64,000 bases of DNA from Pseudomonas sp. NFACC02 (GTDB lineage Bacteria; Pseudomonadota; Gammaproteobacteria; Pseudomonadales; Pseudomonadaceae). This document shows positions 56,757-64,000 of the stretch, in pieces. The stretch lies in assembly GCF_900110765.1 (NCBI RefSeq), contig NZ_FOEO01000016.1:1-64000 (forward strand), written 5' to 3'. A program made the translations under genes and the position numbers. Below the pieces are notes generated by a model. It made no database searches. It was given only the letters and a program-made list of their open reading frames with translations, and was not told where the DNA came from. Position 1 is the first letter of the stretch, and every line of letters begins with the position of its first letter.

Positions 56757-58286
56757 TCACACCTTCCGCGCCTCATGCATGCGCGCGAGCTGGCGTTCCA
56801 GCATCGATGGGTAAGGCTCCATCAGGCGCTCTACGCAGCTGGCGCCTTCGGGGCTGGCGATCGGGCGGATGCGGGCGCGTTGACGGATGGTGGTGTCTTC
56901 ACTGATCTTGCGCTCGACCAGCAGCAGGTTGCGGCTGTGTTGAGACAAGGCCAGGGCGTCCTGTGCGGTTTCGGTCAGCAGCAGGTCGATCTGGTTCATG
57001 CCGTGCAGACCCTCACCGAGCGTCAGGCCCAGTTGCAGTTGCAACGTGATGCCGCTGTCCGCGACTTCGATCTGCAATGCGTGGCTCAGGGCGCGCAATA
57101 GCTCACCGCAGCAGATCGCGTTGGTCAGGTAATCGTCCCCGCTGTCCTGAGTACTGAAGACCATCAGCGAACTGCCGTCGTTCAGGGTATGCAGTTCGCT
57201 GTCGTACAGCGATGCCGCCTGATCGATGCAGTCACGGTAACGCTCCAGCAGCTCGGTCAGCCGAGTGCGGGGCAAGCGACGAAGTTGTTCTTGCGAGCCC
57301 AACTGGACGGCCAGCACAGCGCTGTATTGCGGTTGAGACGGCACGACAGGCAGGACAGGGCGTGGAGAAGGCTTCTGGACGGCCGGCGAGTGGTCACGAA
57401 GGTCGGCAAACGGATCTTCGTCATGGTCCTCGTCTTCCTCGGCCACGATACGGCGAGCAGGGATCGCCGTGGCGCGCGGCTTGGGTGATTCGTCGAATTC
57501 CGGGTCGCTCAGGTCGCTGGTATCGAACTCGGGCGAAGCGTCCTCGTCTTCGTCGACTTGCTCAGGCTCTGGAACCGGTGCTGGCTCTGGCTCAGGCGGC
57601 GCATAGGATGCCTTGAGCTGACGCGCGAGGTCGCCGATCTCGTCCTGACGGTCGGTCGCCGGGGTGTACGGGTCGATGTAACGCAACCACATCCGCAGTT
57701 GCAGCATGGGCGTTGAAATGTGCCGTCCCAGGCGCAGGCTCAAGGCAAGTGCGAGCGCGAGCAGAATGCCGGCCAGGATGCCCATGCTTTGGAGGCTGAT
57801 CGTCAACGGCTGCTGGAACTGACTCATGTCCAGGCTGATGCGAAGCGTGCCCGCGACGACGTCCTGGAACGTGACCTTGATCTCGTAAAGACCTTCGGCC
57901 TCACCCAGAATCCCGGTTTTCGGGCGCTGTCCGGCCTCCGCGAGAATGCGGTTGTCGACGCTGTAGATGGCGGCGTGAGCGACCAGCGGATTCTTCACCA
58001 GATTACCCAGCAACACGTTGAGGCTGAGGATGTCGTTGGACACCAGCAGCTCCGTGGCGGAGGTCGCGGTTTGCGTGGTCAGGGCCTGTCCCAGTGCGTC
58101 GGCCTGCTCGTGCATGGCTTGCTTGAACTGCAAGCCCATCACGCAGGCGTAGATCACCAGCGCCAGCGCGACAAGGATCACGTTGTGGCTGGCGATACGC
58201 AAAGCAATCGGAACACGTCGGTGACGCAATGCCCGGAAGATCAGCAAGAAGAAGTTATCGGTTTTGACTGGCGTGGGCCGGTTCAC
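56757..58286 (-). CDS. AhpA/YtjB family membrane protein
   Basis: 509-residue inner-membrane protein. Helix 1 is near residues 30-55 (HNVILVALALVIYACVMGLQ) and helix 2 near residues 165-185; between them lies a periplasmic sensor-like domain. A HAMP-like stretch (WLRYIDPYTPATDRQDEIGD) and a long acidic Pro/Glu linker lead to a C-terminal domain of about 190 residues. That layout resembles signal-transduction proteins, but no kinase or GGDEF motif is seen. It is divergent from serB, as in P. aeruginosa. Function unknown. Confidence 0.8.
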   Translation of the reverse strand: MNRPTPVKTDNFFLLIFRALRHRRVPIALRIASHNVILVALALVIYACVMGLQFKQAMHEQADALGQALTTQTATSATELLVSNDILSLNVLLGNLVKNPLVAHAAIYSVDNRILAEAGQRPKTGILGEAEGLYEIKVTFQDVVAGTLRISLDMSQFQQPLTISLQSMGILAGILLALALALSLRLGRHISTPMLQLRMWLRYIDPYTPATDRQDEIGDLARQLKASYAPPEPEPAPVPEPEQVDEDEDASPEFDTSDLSDPEFDESPKPRATAIPARRIVAEEDEDHDEDPFADLRDHSPAVQKPSPRPVLPVVPSQPQYSAVLAVQLGSQEQLRRLPRTRLTELLERYRDCIDQAASLYDSELHTLNDGSSLMVFSTQDSGDDYLTNAICCGELLRALSHALQIEVADSGITLQLQLGLTLGEGLHGMNQIDLLLTETAQDALALSQHSRNLLLVERKISEDTTIRQRARIRPIASPEGASCVERLMEPYPSMLERQLARMHEARKV

Positions 58287-58417
58287 TGAGCACGGCTCTC
58301 TTGGAAGAAGTTGGGGCGCAGTATAGCGAGCGACCCAGTAGCGGCAAAGCGCTCACTGTGCCCGGCCGTCACTGAAAGTGAGTAGAATGCGGTTTTTTTC
58401 CACTGCGGGGGTGCGCC

Positions 58418-59635
58418 TTGCGCGAAATTGTCCTGATAAACATCACCGGTGAAGACCGCCCGGGCCTCACTGCGGCCATCACTGGCGTGCTGGCCGACGG
58501 TGGGGTCGATGTTCTGGATATTGGTCAGGCCGTCATCCACGACACGCTGTCGTTCGGCATTCTGGTCGTGATTCCGGACACCGAAAACGGTGCGACGGTG
58601 CTGGATCGGGTCCAGGCAAAGGCAGACGAGTTGGGTCAGCAGGTGTTGTTCACCCACGTCAGCGAAGACGACTACCAGCATTGGGTCGACGATCAGGGCA
58701 AGGACCGGCACATCGTCACGCTGTTGACCCGCAAGGTCACTGCCGAGCAATTGCGGACCGTCAGTGCTATCACTGCCAGGTACGGGCTTAACATTGAGCG
58801 CATCGATCGACTCTCCGGGCGTATGCCGCTGGACATGCCGAGCGGCAAGGGCAAGGGCTGCATCGAGTTTTCCGTGCGTGGCGAGCCTGCCGATGCTCAG
58901 CAGATGCGTGCCGAATTCCTGCATGTCGCCCAGGAGTTGAATGTCGACATCGCGTTTCAGCAGGACTCATTGTTCCGTCGCAATCGCCGTTTGGCGGTGT
59001 TCGACATGGACTCGACCCTGATCGAGGCCGAAGTGATCGACGAGTTGGCCAAGGCCCATGGTGTGGGCGATCGCGTGTCAGAGATCACCGAGCGGGCGAT
59101 GCGCGGTGAGCTGGATTTTCGCGCCAGCTTCAAAGAACGTCTGGCGTTGCTCAAGGGCCTGGATATCAAGGTTCTGGACGACATCGGCGCGTCGTTGCGG
59201 CTGACCGAAGGTGCCGAAACACTGTTTGCCGAGCTCAAGCGCCTGGGGTACAAAACGGCGATTCTGTCTGGGGGCTTTACTTACTTCGCCCGTCAATTGC
59301 AGACCAGGTTGGGTATCGACTACATCTTCGCTAACGAGCTGGAGGTGGTGGATGGCAAATGCACAGGCGTCGCGGTCGAGCCCATTGTCGATGCACAGCG
59401 TAAAGCCGATCTGCTGCGCGAACTGGCCAGCAAGGAAGGCCTGAGCCTGGAGCAGACGATCGCGGTCGGTGACGGCGCGAACGATCTGCCGATGCTGGCG
59501 ATAGCCGGCTTGGGCGTTGCGTTCCGTGCCAAGCCGCTTGTGAAACAGTCGGCCAGGCAGTCGATCTCGACGCTCGGCCTTGATGGCGTGCTGTACTTAC
59601 TGGGTTTCCGCGACCGGGAAGGGCAGGGCGCATAA
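58418..59635 (+). CDS. serB: phosphoserine phosphatase
   Basis: Last step of serine synthesis. The 405-residue product has two N-terminal ACT-type domains (residues ~1-170, starting REIVLINITGEDRPGLTAAI) and a C-terminal HAD phosphatase: nucleophile in VFDMDSTLIEAE near residue 193, ILSGGFTYF near residue 285 and VGDGANDLPMLA near residue 350. The start is TTG at 58418 preceded by GCGGGGG. A REP pair follows it. Confidence 0.95.
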   Translation: MREIVLINITGEDRPGLTAAITGVLADGGVDVLDIGQAVIHDTLSFGILVVIPDTENGATVLDRVQAKADELGQQVLFTHVSEDDYQHWVDDQGKDRHIVTLLTRKVTAEQLRTVSAITARYGLNIERIDRLSGRMPLDMPSGKGKGCIEFSVRGEPADAQQMRAEFLHVAQELNVDIAFQQDSLFRRNRRLAVFDMDSTLIEAEVIDELAKAHGVGDRVSEITERAMRGELDFRASFKERLALLKGLDIKVLDDIGASLRLTEGAETLFAELKRLGYKTAILSGGFTYFARQLQTRLGIDYIFANELEVVDGKCTGVAVEPIVDAQRKADLLRELASKEGLSLEQTIAVGDGANDLPMLAIAGLGVAFRAKPLVKQSARQSISTLGLDGVLYLLGFRDREGQGA

Positions 59636-59663
59636 GCCGCCTTTAGACGGTACTCGCTTCCAC

Positions 59664-59752
59664 TGCAGGAGTGAGCTTGCTCGCGATGGCGTCAGCTCAG
59701 GCGCCGCCAGGATTGATTAGATAGGATCGCGAGCAAGCTCACTCTCCTACAG
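59664..59752. repeat. REP-type inverted pair between serB and the PilZ-like gene
   Basis: TGCAGGAGTGAGCTTGCTCGCGAT and ATCGCGAGCAAGCTCACTCTCCTACA face each other. It lies between the convergent serB and PilZ-like genes, where P. aeruginosa carries fimX. Confidence 0.8.
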
Positions 59753-59772
59753 GGCTGAGCGCGGATATAGAA

Positions 59773-61566
59773 TTACAAAGCTGTCCACAACGAATCGAAT
59801 TCCTGTTCCGGCCCCTCTTGCGGCGCATTCTTCTTCGGCCCTTCCAGCACCTCATACTCGAACTGGTTGTAGCTGCCTGTCGTCGCCCGGCGATTGCTCA
59901 GGCTGGCGCGACGTTCGTCGCCGCTGGTGTTGATCATGACCTTGCTGCCCTCTTCGAACGGCAGGCGGGGCGCGATCACGGTCGCCGGCACATCGATCGC
60001 ACGGACCTCGGGCAGCAGCAGGGCGCGCAGGTACTGACTGCTGTGCTCGGCGCGCAGCAACTGCATGCCACAGGCCTGCGCAAACGGGGCAATCAACTCG
60101 ACGCCCATCTGCGTCCCGCCGCTTCGCACCTGACGCACCCAGCGCACCACGGCAATACTCCAGCCGTGGCCGTGATCCTGAATGCCGATCATCTCTCCGG
60201 CTTGTAACTGGTCCGGTACGTCCTTCGGCCAGGCCAGACAGTAGCCGCCAGGGCTGTGATTGACGATGTGCAGCGCGTAAGTGGGAAAGCTCTTCTGGCC
60301 GTCAGCCGCCGCAGCAGCGGCTTCGGACTCGCTGCCCTGATACTCGATTTCTTCAAAGGGCAGCATATTGCTGGGGCTACCGCTGCCACTACGCTGGACG
60401 TCCATGGCTTGAGCCCATGGGTCATGACGCGCAGGCTCAAGGGGCTGCAGCGTGTACTCGGCGACCTTGCTGACTGTTCCGGCGGGGACCTGCAGCAGCT
60501 CACTGAAGCATTTCTGATCGCCCACAAAATAGTGCAGGGCGCTCATGCCGACGCAGACGGTGAGCGTGCCTTGGCCAGCCGTGCGTTGAAAGGCGCGCTC
60601 CGACACGTCGCCCCAGGCCGCCGCGAGGTGCTGCAACACGTCAGTCGAAAGCCCAGGTGGCACGTGCAGGTATGACTGCGAACGCTGTTCGATCGGCAGT
60701 TCCATGTAGCGATGCAGTGCGGCAGACAGGGCCCGGGTGTTGATACCGAGCAGATGGGTGCGTTGATCTTCGGTGTACAGCGAGGTGTAGCGCGGCGCCG
60801 TGTCAGCGTTTGGGGAGACCGCGTACAGGCTGGTGTCGTCGAGCGGTTGCTGTAACGTCACCATCGCGCTCCAGGCATCGAGCGCATCGGCCAGCTTGCC
60901 GATGTTGTGCTGGCGCATCTGATTGCAGCGTGAACACCCCATCAACAGGGCGACGAGGTAAGTCTGCTCGACCGTCAATGTGCGCGTGTGGTGCGCCTGA
61001 TTGTCGGCGACGGGAATATTGTGCAACTGATGTTGACGGGCGATCTGGTAGATCTGGTGCAGCTCCAGCCACAAACCATCCTGCACCGGGCAATAAAGCT
61101 GGTTGGCGCGAATCAGCGGACCGTTGAGGCAATGTATCGCCCGTTGCAGGGCCGTGGTCAACAGGGTAGTGCGATCTCTGCTGAGCTTTGGCGCGACCCG
61201 CGCGATGATCTGTTTGTAGCCAATGGCAAGATGGTTTTGCAGCGCCTGGCACAGGTTGGCGACTTTGCGCGGGCGCTCTTCCAGGACCACCGACTGGTTG
61301 AGGAAATGCCGCTCCAGGTGCTTGCACACGAAAAACACTTCCGGGCGCAGCAACTCAAGCAGTTGCAGGCGGTTATCGCTGGGCGTGAGCAGTTGGTTCA
61401 GTTCACCCAGGCCCTGATAAAGCTGACGGGCCATTTCGCCGAGGTTGGCTTTGGGGAGGGAGGAGATCCAGCGCTTCATGTCTTTGGGTGTCGCGTCACA
61501 GAACGACAGGCTCGACTGCGTCGGCACAGGTGCGCGCAACAACAGCGGGAGACTTAAATAACTCAT
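59773..61566 (-). CDS. PilZ-like cyclic-di-GMP receptor candidate
   Basis: 597-residue protein with no signal peptide. The long alpha-helical N-terminal part has no obvious enzyme motif. Near residue 440 a PilZ-like segment appears (VNHSPGGYCLAWPKDVPD, then VRWVRQVRSGGTQMGVEL). An RxxxR motif is not clear near it. P. aeruginosa PA4958 in this position is the FimW c-di-GMP receptor that acts with type IV pili; orthology is inferred from context. The ATG at 61566 gives MSYLSLPLLLRAPVPTQSSL. It is separated from psd by a 280-base gap with a hairpin. Confidence 0.75.
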   Translation of the reverse strand: MSYLSLPLLLRAPVPTQSSLSFCDATPKDMKRWISSLPKANLGEMARQLYQGLGELNQLLTPSDNRLQLLELLRPEVFFVCKHLERHFLNQSVVLEERPRKVANLCQALQNHLAIGYKQIIARVAPKLSRDRTTLLTTALQRAIHCLNGPLIRANQLYCPVQDGLWLELHQIYQIARQHQLHNIPVADNQAHHTRTLTVEQTYLVALLMGCSRCNQMRQHNIGKLADALDAWSAMVTLQQPLDDTSLYAVSPNADTAPRYTSLYTEDQRTHLLGINTRALSAALHRYMELPIEQRSQSYLHVPPGLSTDVLQHLAAAWGDVSERAFQRTAGQGTLTVCVGMSALHYFVGDQKCFSELLQVPAGTVSKVAEYTLQPLEPARHDPWAQAMDVQRSGSGSPSNMLPFEEIEYQGSESEAAAAAADGQKSFPTYALHIVNHSPGGYCLAWPKDVPDQLQAGEMIGIQDHGHGWSIAVVRWVRQVRSGGTQMGVELIAPFAQACGMQLLRAEHSSQYLRALLLPEVRAIDVPATVIAPRLPFEEGSKVMINTSGDERRASLSNRRATTGSYNQFEYEVLEGPKKNAPQEGPEQEFDSLWTAL

Positions 61567-61787
61567 GTGACAGGCAAACTCCAACAACTACTGGCTCGGC
61601 TGGCTGTGTGCAACTGCGGTGCAGTGACACGCGGTCAAGCTAAACGGGCAAGTGTACGTCAATTGAAAGCGAAGTTTCCTACAACATCCATGGACGACTC
61701 TAGCAGCATCACTGCGTAATCGCAGCCCTTAATGTCAAAGTGATACCGTTTCAGCGTTAATACACCTGCACTGAGGAGACCAACGGC

Positions 61788-61810
61788 CGCCTGCAAAGGT
61801 CTTGCAGGCG
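61788..61810 (-). other. hairpin between psd and the PilZ-like gene
   Basis: CGCCTGCAA and TTGCAGGCG form a perfect 9-bp stem with loop AGGTC, 36 bases past the psd stop. No T tract follows in the psd direction. The remaining ~220 bases of this gap show no gene. Confidence 0.45.
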
Positions 61811-61846
61811 TGTCAGAAAATCGTTTCAGAAGTTAACAGGCAAAAA

Positions 61847-62710
61847 TCAGGCCTGAGCGGGCGCTGCGAGCAATTGACCCATTTGCACAGGCGATCCCGC
61901 CGCGAGGTGCTCTGCCCACTTCACCTGGTTGGGTCCGAACAACACGATGGCGGTTGAGCCCAGCTTGAAGCGACCCAGCTCTGCGCCTTTCTCCAGGTGG
62001 ATCGGTGCACGCGCGGCTTCGTCGTAACTGAAAGTTTTCAGCTCGCGTTTCGGTGGGGTAACGAGCCCGGCCCAGACGGTTTCGATGGACGCCACGATCA
62101 TCGCCCCAACCAGGACCACGGCCATGGGGCCGCGCTCGGTGTCGAACAGGCAGACCACACGCTCATTGCGTGCGAACAGTTCAGGCACGTTTTCGGCGGT
62201 CGTCTGGTTCACCGAGAACAGACGCCCCGGCACGTAAACCATCTCGCGCAACGTCCCGGCCAACGGCATGTGGACGCGGTGATAGTCCCTTGGCGACAGA
62301 TAAACCGTCGCGAATTCCCCGCCCATGAACGGCGCAGACAGGCGGGCATCGCCACCGAGCAGTTCCAGCGCGCTATAGCTGTGGCCTTTGGCCTGGAATA
62401 TACGACCGTGATCAATCGGCCCCAACTGGCTGACCGCGCCGTCGGCAGGGCAGAGAATGGCCCCCGGCGTTTCGTCCAGCGGACGCGCACCGGGCTTCAA
62501 GGCGCGGGTGAAGAAGTCGTTGAAGTGCGGGTACGCGGTGATGTCTTCGACCAGTGCTTGCGACATGTCGACCTGATAACGGCGCACGAACCACTGCGTG
62601 AACGCGTTCTTGAACCAGCGCACGCGGCATTCGGCAACGCAGCCTGCCAGGCGTGACAGCAGATGGTGGGGAAGCAGGTATTGGAAAAGAATAAACAGAC
62701 GCTGTTTCAT
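61847..62710 (-). CDS. psd: phosphatidylserine decarboxylase proenzyme
   Basis: Inner-membrane enzyme that makes phosphatidylethanolamine. The 287-residue proenzyme contains LGST (in [15 protein letters not shown] near residue 253), where self-cleavage forms the pyruvoyl group, and the catalytic segments [16 protein letters not shown] and [15 protein letters not shown] precedes the ATG at 62710; a TTG one codon earlier is less likely. It follows rhdA on the same strand after 70 bases. Confidence 0.95.
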   Translation of the reverse strand: MKQRLFILFQYLLPHHLLSRLAGCVAECRVRWFKNAFTQWFVRRYQVDMSQALVEDITAYPHFNDFFTRALKPGARPLDETPGAILCPADGAVSQLGPIDHGRIFQAKGHSYSALELLGGDARLSAPFMGGEFATVYLSPRDYHRVHMPLAGTLREMVYVPGRLFSVNQTTAENVPELFARNERVVCLFDTERGPMAVVLVGAMIVASIETVWAGLVTPPKRELKTFSYDEAARAPIHLEKGAELGRFKLGSTAIVLFGPNQVKWAEHLAAGSPVQMGQLLAAPAQA

Positions 62711-62780
62711 CAAGGTTCCTAAAACGTTTCAAAAAATGGGCTTTCGACAGGTGAAGCCAATGGGAAGCCGGAGCGTCCGG

Positions 62781-63596
62781 TTATTTCTCGATCGGTGTGT
62801 CCGGGTGGTTGCCCCATTCGCCCCACGAGCCGGCGTACCCTTTGATTCGAGGGTAACCCAGCGCCTTGGCGACCAGATAGGTAAAGCCGGAACGGTGGTG
62901 AGTCTGGCAATGGGTGATGACTTCTTTGTCCGGGGTGATGCCCAGCTTTTCGAGGATCTGCGGCATGTCTTTGCGGATGCGCAGATGGCGCGCCTGATCC
63001 ATGCCTGCGGTCCATTCAAAGTTGACGGCGCCCGGAATGTGTCCACCTTTGGCGGCCACCACCTTCTCCCCTGAGTATTCAGTCGGACCGCGCGCGTCCC
63101 AGATCGCGAGATCAGCGGCACCCAGGCGGCTTTGCAGGTATTCACGGGTGGCGGTGGGTTCGTCGTGCAGCGTCAGCGGGACAGGGCCGCCGACAGGTGC
63201 AGGCACCTCGGTGGACAATGGCAGACCTTCGGCTTGCCAGGACAGCAGGCCACCGTCCAGATAGTGGTAGCTGGAATGCCCAATCACGTCCAGCAGCCAG
63301 ATAAACCGGCCGGCCCAACCGCCGCCTTCGTCGTCGTAGACCACATAGACCGCGTCAGGGTTGTGGCCCAATTCACCGAACAGCATTTCCAACTGTGCCT
63401 TAGTCGGCAGCAGCCCGGGCGCAGGAGGCTGACCCAGTTGCGTACGCTTCGGATCCACGAACCGTGCGCCCGGGATGTGGCCTGCTTCATAGCGGGAGGC
63501 GCTGGTCAGATCAACCAGAATCAGGTCTGAAGCGCCGAGGCGTGCCTGCAGTTCTGCGGGCTCGATCACCAGCGGCAAACTTGAGAAGGCAGACAT
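62781..63596 (-). CDS. rhdA: thiosulfate sulfurtransferase (rhodanese)
   Basis: 271-residue two-domain rhodanese, the same length as Azotobacter RhdA. The N-terminal inactive domain has the CH2A-like segment DLTSASRYEAGHIPGARFVD near residue 29, and the C-terminal domain carries the active-site Cys in THCQTHHRSGF near residue 230 with the loop typical of RhdA. GGAGA lies just before the ATG. It probably supplies persulfide sulfur. Confidence 0.93.
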   Translation of the reverse strand: MSAFSSLPLVIEPAELQARLGASDLILVDLTSASRYEAGHIPGARFVDPKRTQLGQPPAPGLLPTKAQLEMLFGELGHNPDAVYVVYDDEGGGWAGRFIWLLDVIGHSSYHYLDGGLLSWQAEGLPLSTEVPAPVGGPVPLTLHDEPTATREYLQSRLGAADLAIWDARGPTEYSGEKVVAAKGGHIPGAVNFEWTAGMDQARHLRIRKDMPQILEKLGITPDKEVITHCQTHHRSGFTYLVAKALGYPRIKGYAGSWGEWGNHPDTPIEK

Positions 63597-63642
63597 GAGG
63601 GTCTCCAGATCACGGAAAAGGAGGCGAATTGTAGCGCAGCCG

Positions 63643-64000
63643 TCAGGCATTGCGATGGCTAAAGGTCGTCAGCGCTTTCTCTACGCACTGGCTTGTCTTG
63701 CCAAAGGCCTGGACCGTGACTTCCGAGAACGGACCACCGCCCTGGTCGGCAACGATCAACATCACGACACGCCCATTGCTCGCAAGCGAGCGAATCAGCA
63801 GGTTTTCTCCCGTGAACAGGTTGCGCAGTTGGGGCGGCAGCAGGGCCGAGAATTGAGCATTGTTGGCCGGTGTCAGTCGCAATTGCGTCGCTTGGGCCAG
63901 CAATCGCTGCAACACGGTGCTGTCTTTATAAGGGATCAGCAGCGCCGCTGCAGACTTGTCCACCCCCGCGATCTGATGTACGCGCAAACTGTCGGTTTTG
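63643..64000 (-). CDS. C-terminal part of a possible HDOD-type signalling protein (cut by the window end)
   Basis: The reading frame is open to the right edge (codons read KTDSLRVHQIAG across 64000), so the gene continues outside. The ~119 visible residues contain LLAQATQLRLTPANNAQF and NLLIRSLASNGRVVMLIVAD, which look like the C-terminal region of Pseudomonas HDOD-type proteins in this position, but I see no diagnostic motif in this fragment. It lies 46 bases upstream of rhdA on the same strand. Confidence 0.45.
   Translation of the reverse strand, partial: KTDSLRVHQIAGVDKSAAALLIPYKDSTVLQRLLAQATQLRLTPANNAQFSALLPPQLRNLFTGENLLIRSLASNGRVVMLIVADQGGGPFSEVTVQAFGKTSQCVEKALTTFSHRNA

Overview
The window reads as chromosomal DNA of a fluorescent-type Pseudomonas (P. 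fluorescens / P. syringae lineage). The basis is the gene order, which closely follows the P. aeruginosa PA5016-PA4955 stretch as I remember it (aceEF, glnE, the waa/wap LPS core locus, msbA, hldE, waaA, tolC, thiC, cpdA, parE, parC, serB, psd, rhdA). High-GC coding sequence and repeated palindromes of the kind common in that lineage (arms such as GTAGGAGCGCGCTTGC and GCCGGCTTGCTGGCGAATGC) agree. I see no tRNA, rRNA, CRISPR array, transposase or prophage gene.

Layout. 1-572: gene-free, with two copies of a long palindromic repeat and two hairpins that close the aceEF operon. 573-5018: aceF and aceE (pyruvate dehydrogenase E2 and E1), read leftward from a promoter carrying twin palindromic operator-like sites. 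5405-8356: glnE. 8604-15742: LPS inner-core operon (waaF, waaC, waaG, waaP and three further WaaP-like kinase genes), mostly with overlapping stop/start codons. 15798-21707: one very large gene on the opposite strand for a 1969-residue toxin-like protein, inserted inside the LPS locus. 21948-30396: the locus resumes with wapO, wapH, mig-14, dnpA, ssg, wapR and waaL. 30400-34561: a small kinase-like gene, msbA and hldE. 34562-35165: repeat-rich and gene-free.

35166-38553: a leftward unknown gene, an aldo/keto reductase, an FAD oxidoreductase and an SMR efflux pump, the last divergent from a LysR regulator. 39547-40818: waaA (Kdo transferase). 40976-42415: tolC. 42586-46209: a TPP riboswitch with thiC, then the pyrimidine permease gene cytX. 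46178-49986: a lipoprotein, then nudF, a DUF1249 gene, cpdA and yqiA. 50075-55743: parE, a phytase-type esterase, a retropepsin-like protease and parC in one tight cluster. 55922-64000: a PqiC-like lipoprotein, an AhpA/YtjB-type membrane protein, serB, a PilZ-like protein, psd, rhdA and the cut-off 3' end of one more gene.

How the genes work together. The central third makes, modifies, exports and ligates LPS: hldE supplies ADP-heptose, waaA adds Kdo, waaC and waaF add heptose, the kinases phosphorylate it, wapO carbamoylates it, the glycosyltransferases build the outer core, MsbA flips core-lipid A, and WaaL attaches O antigen. The most unusual item is the giant toxin-like gene in this locus. 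It carries two tandem TIKI/ChaN-like domains, one with the GExH-type signature intact and one with it lost, and a near-perfect three-way-junction fold lies just upstream of its start codon.
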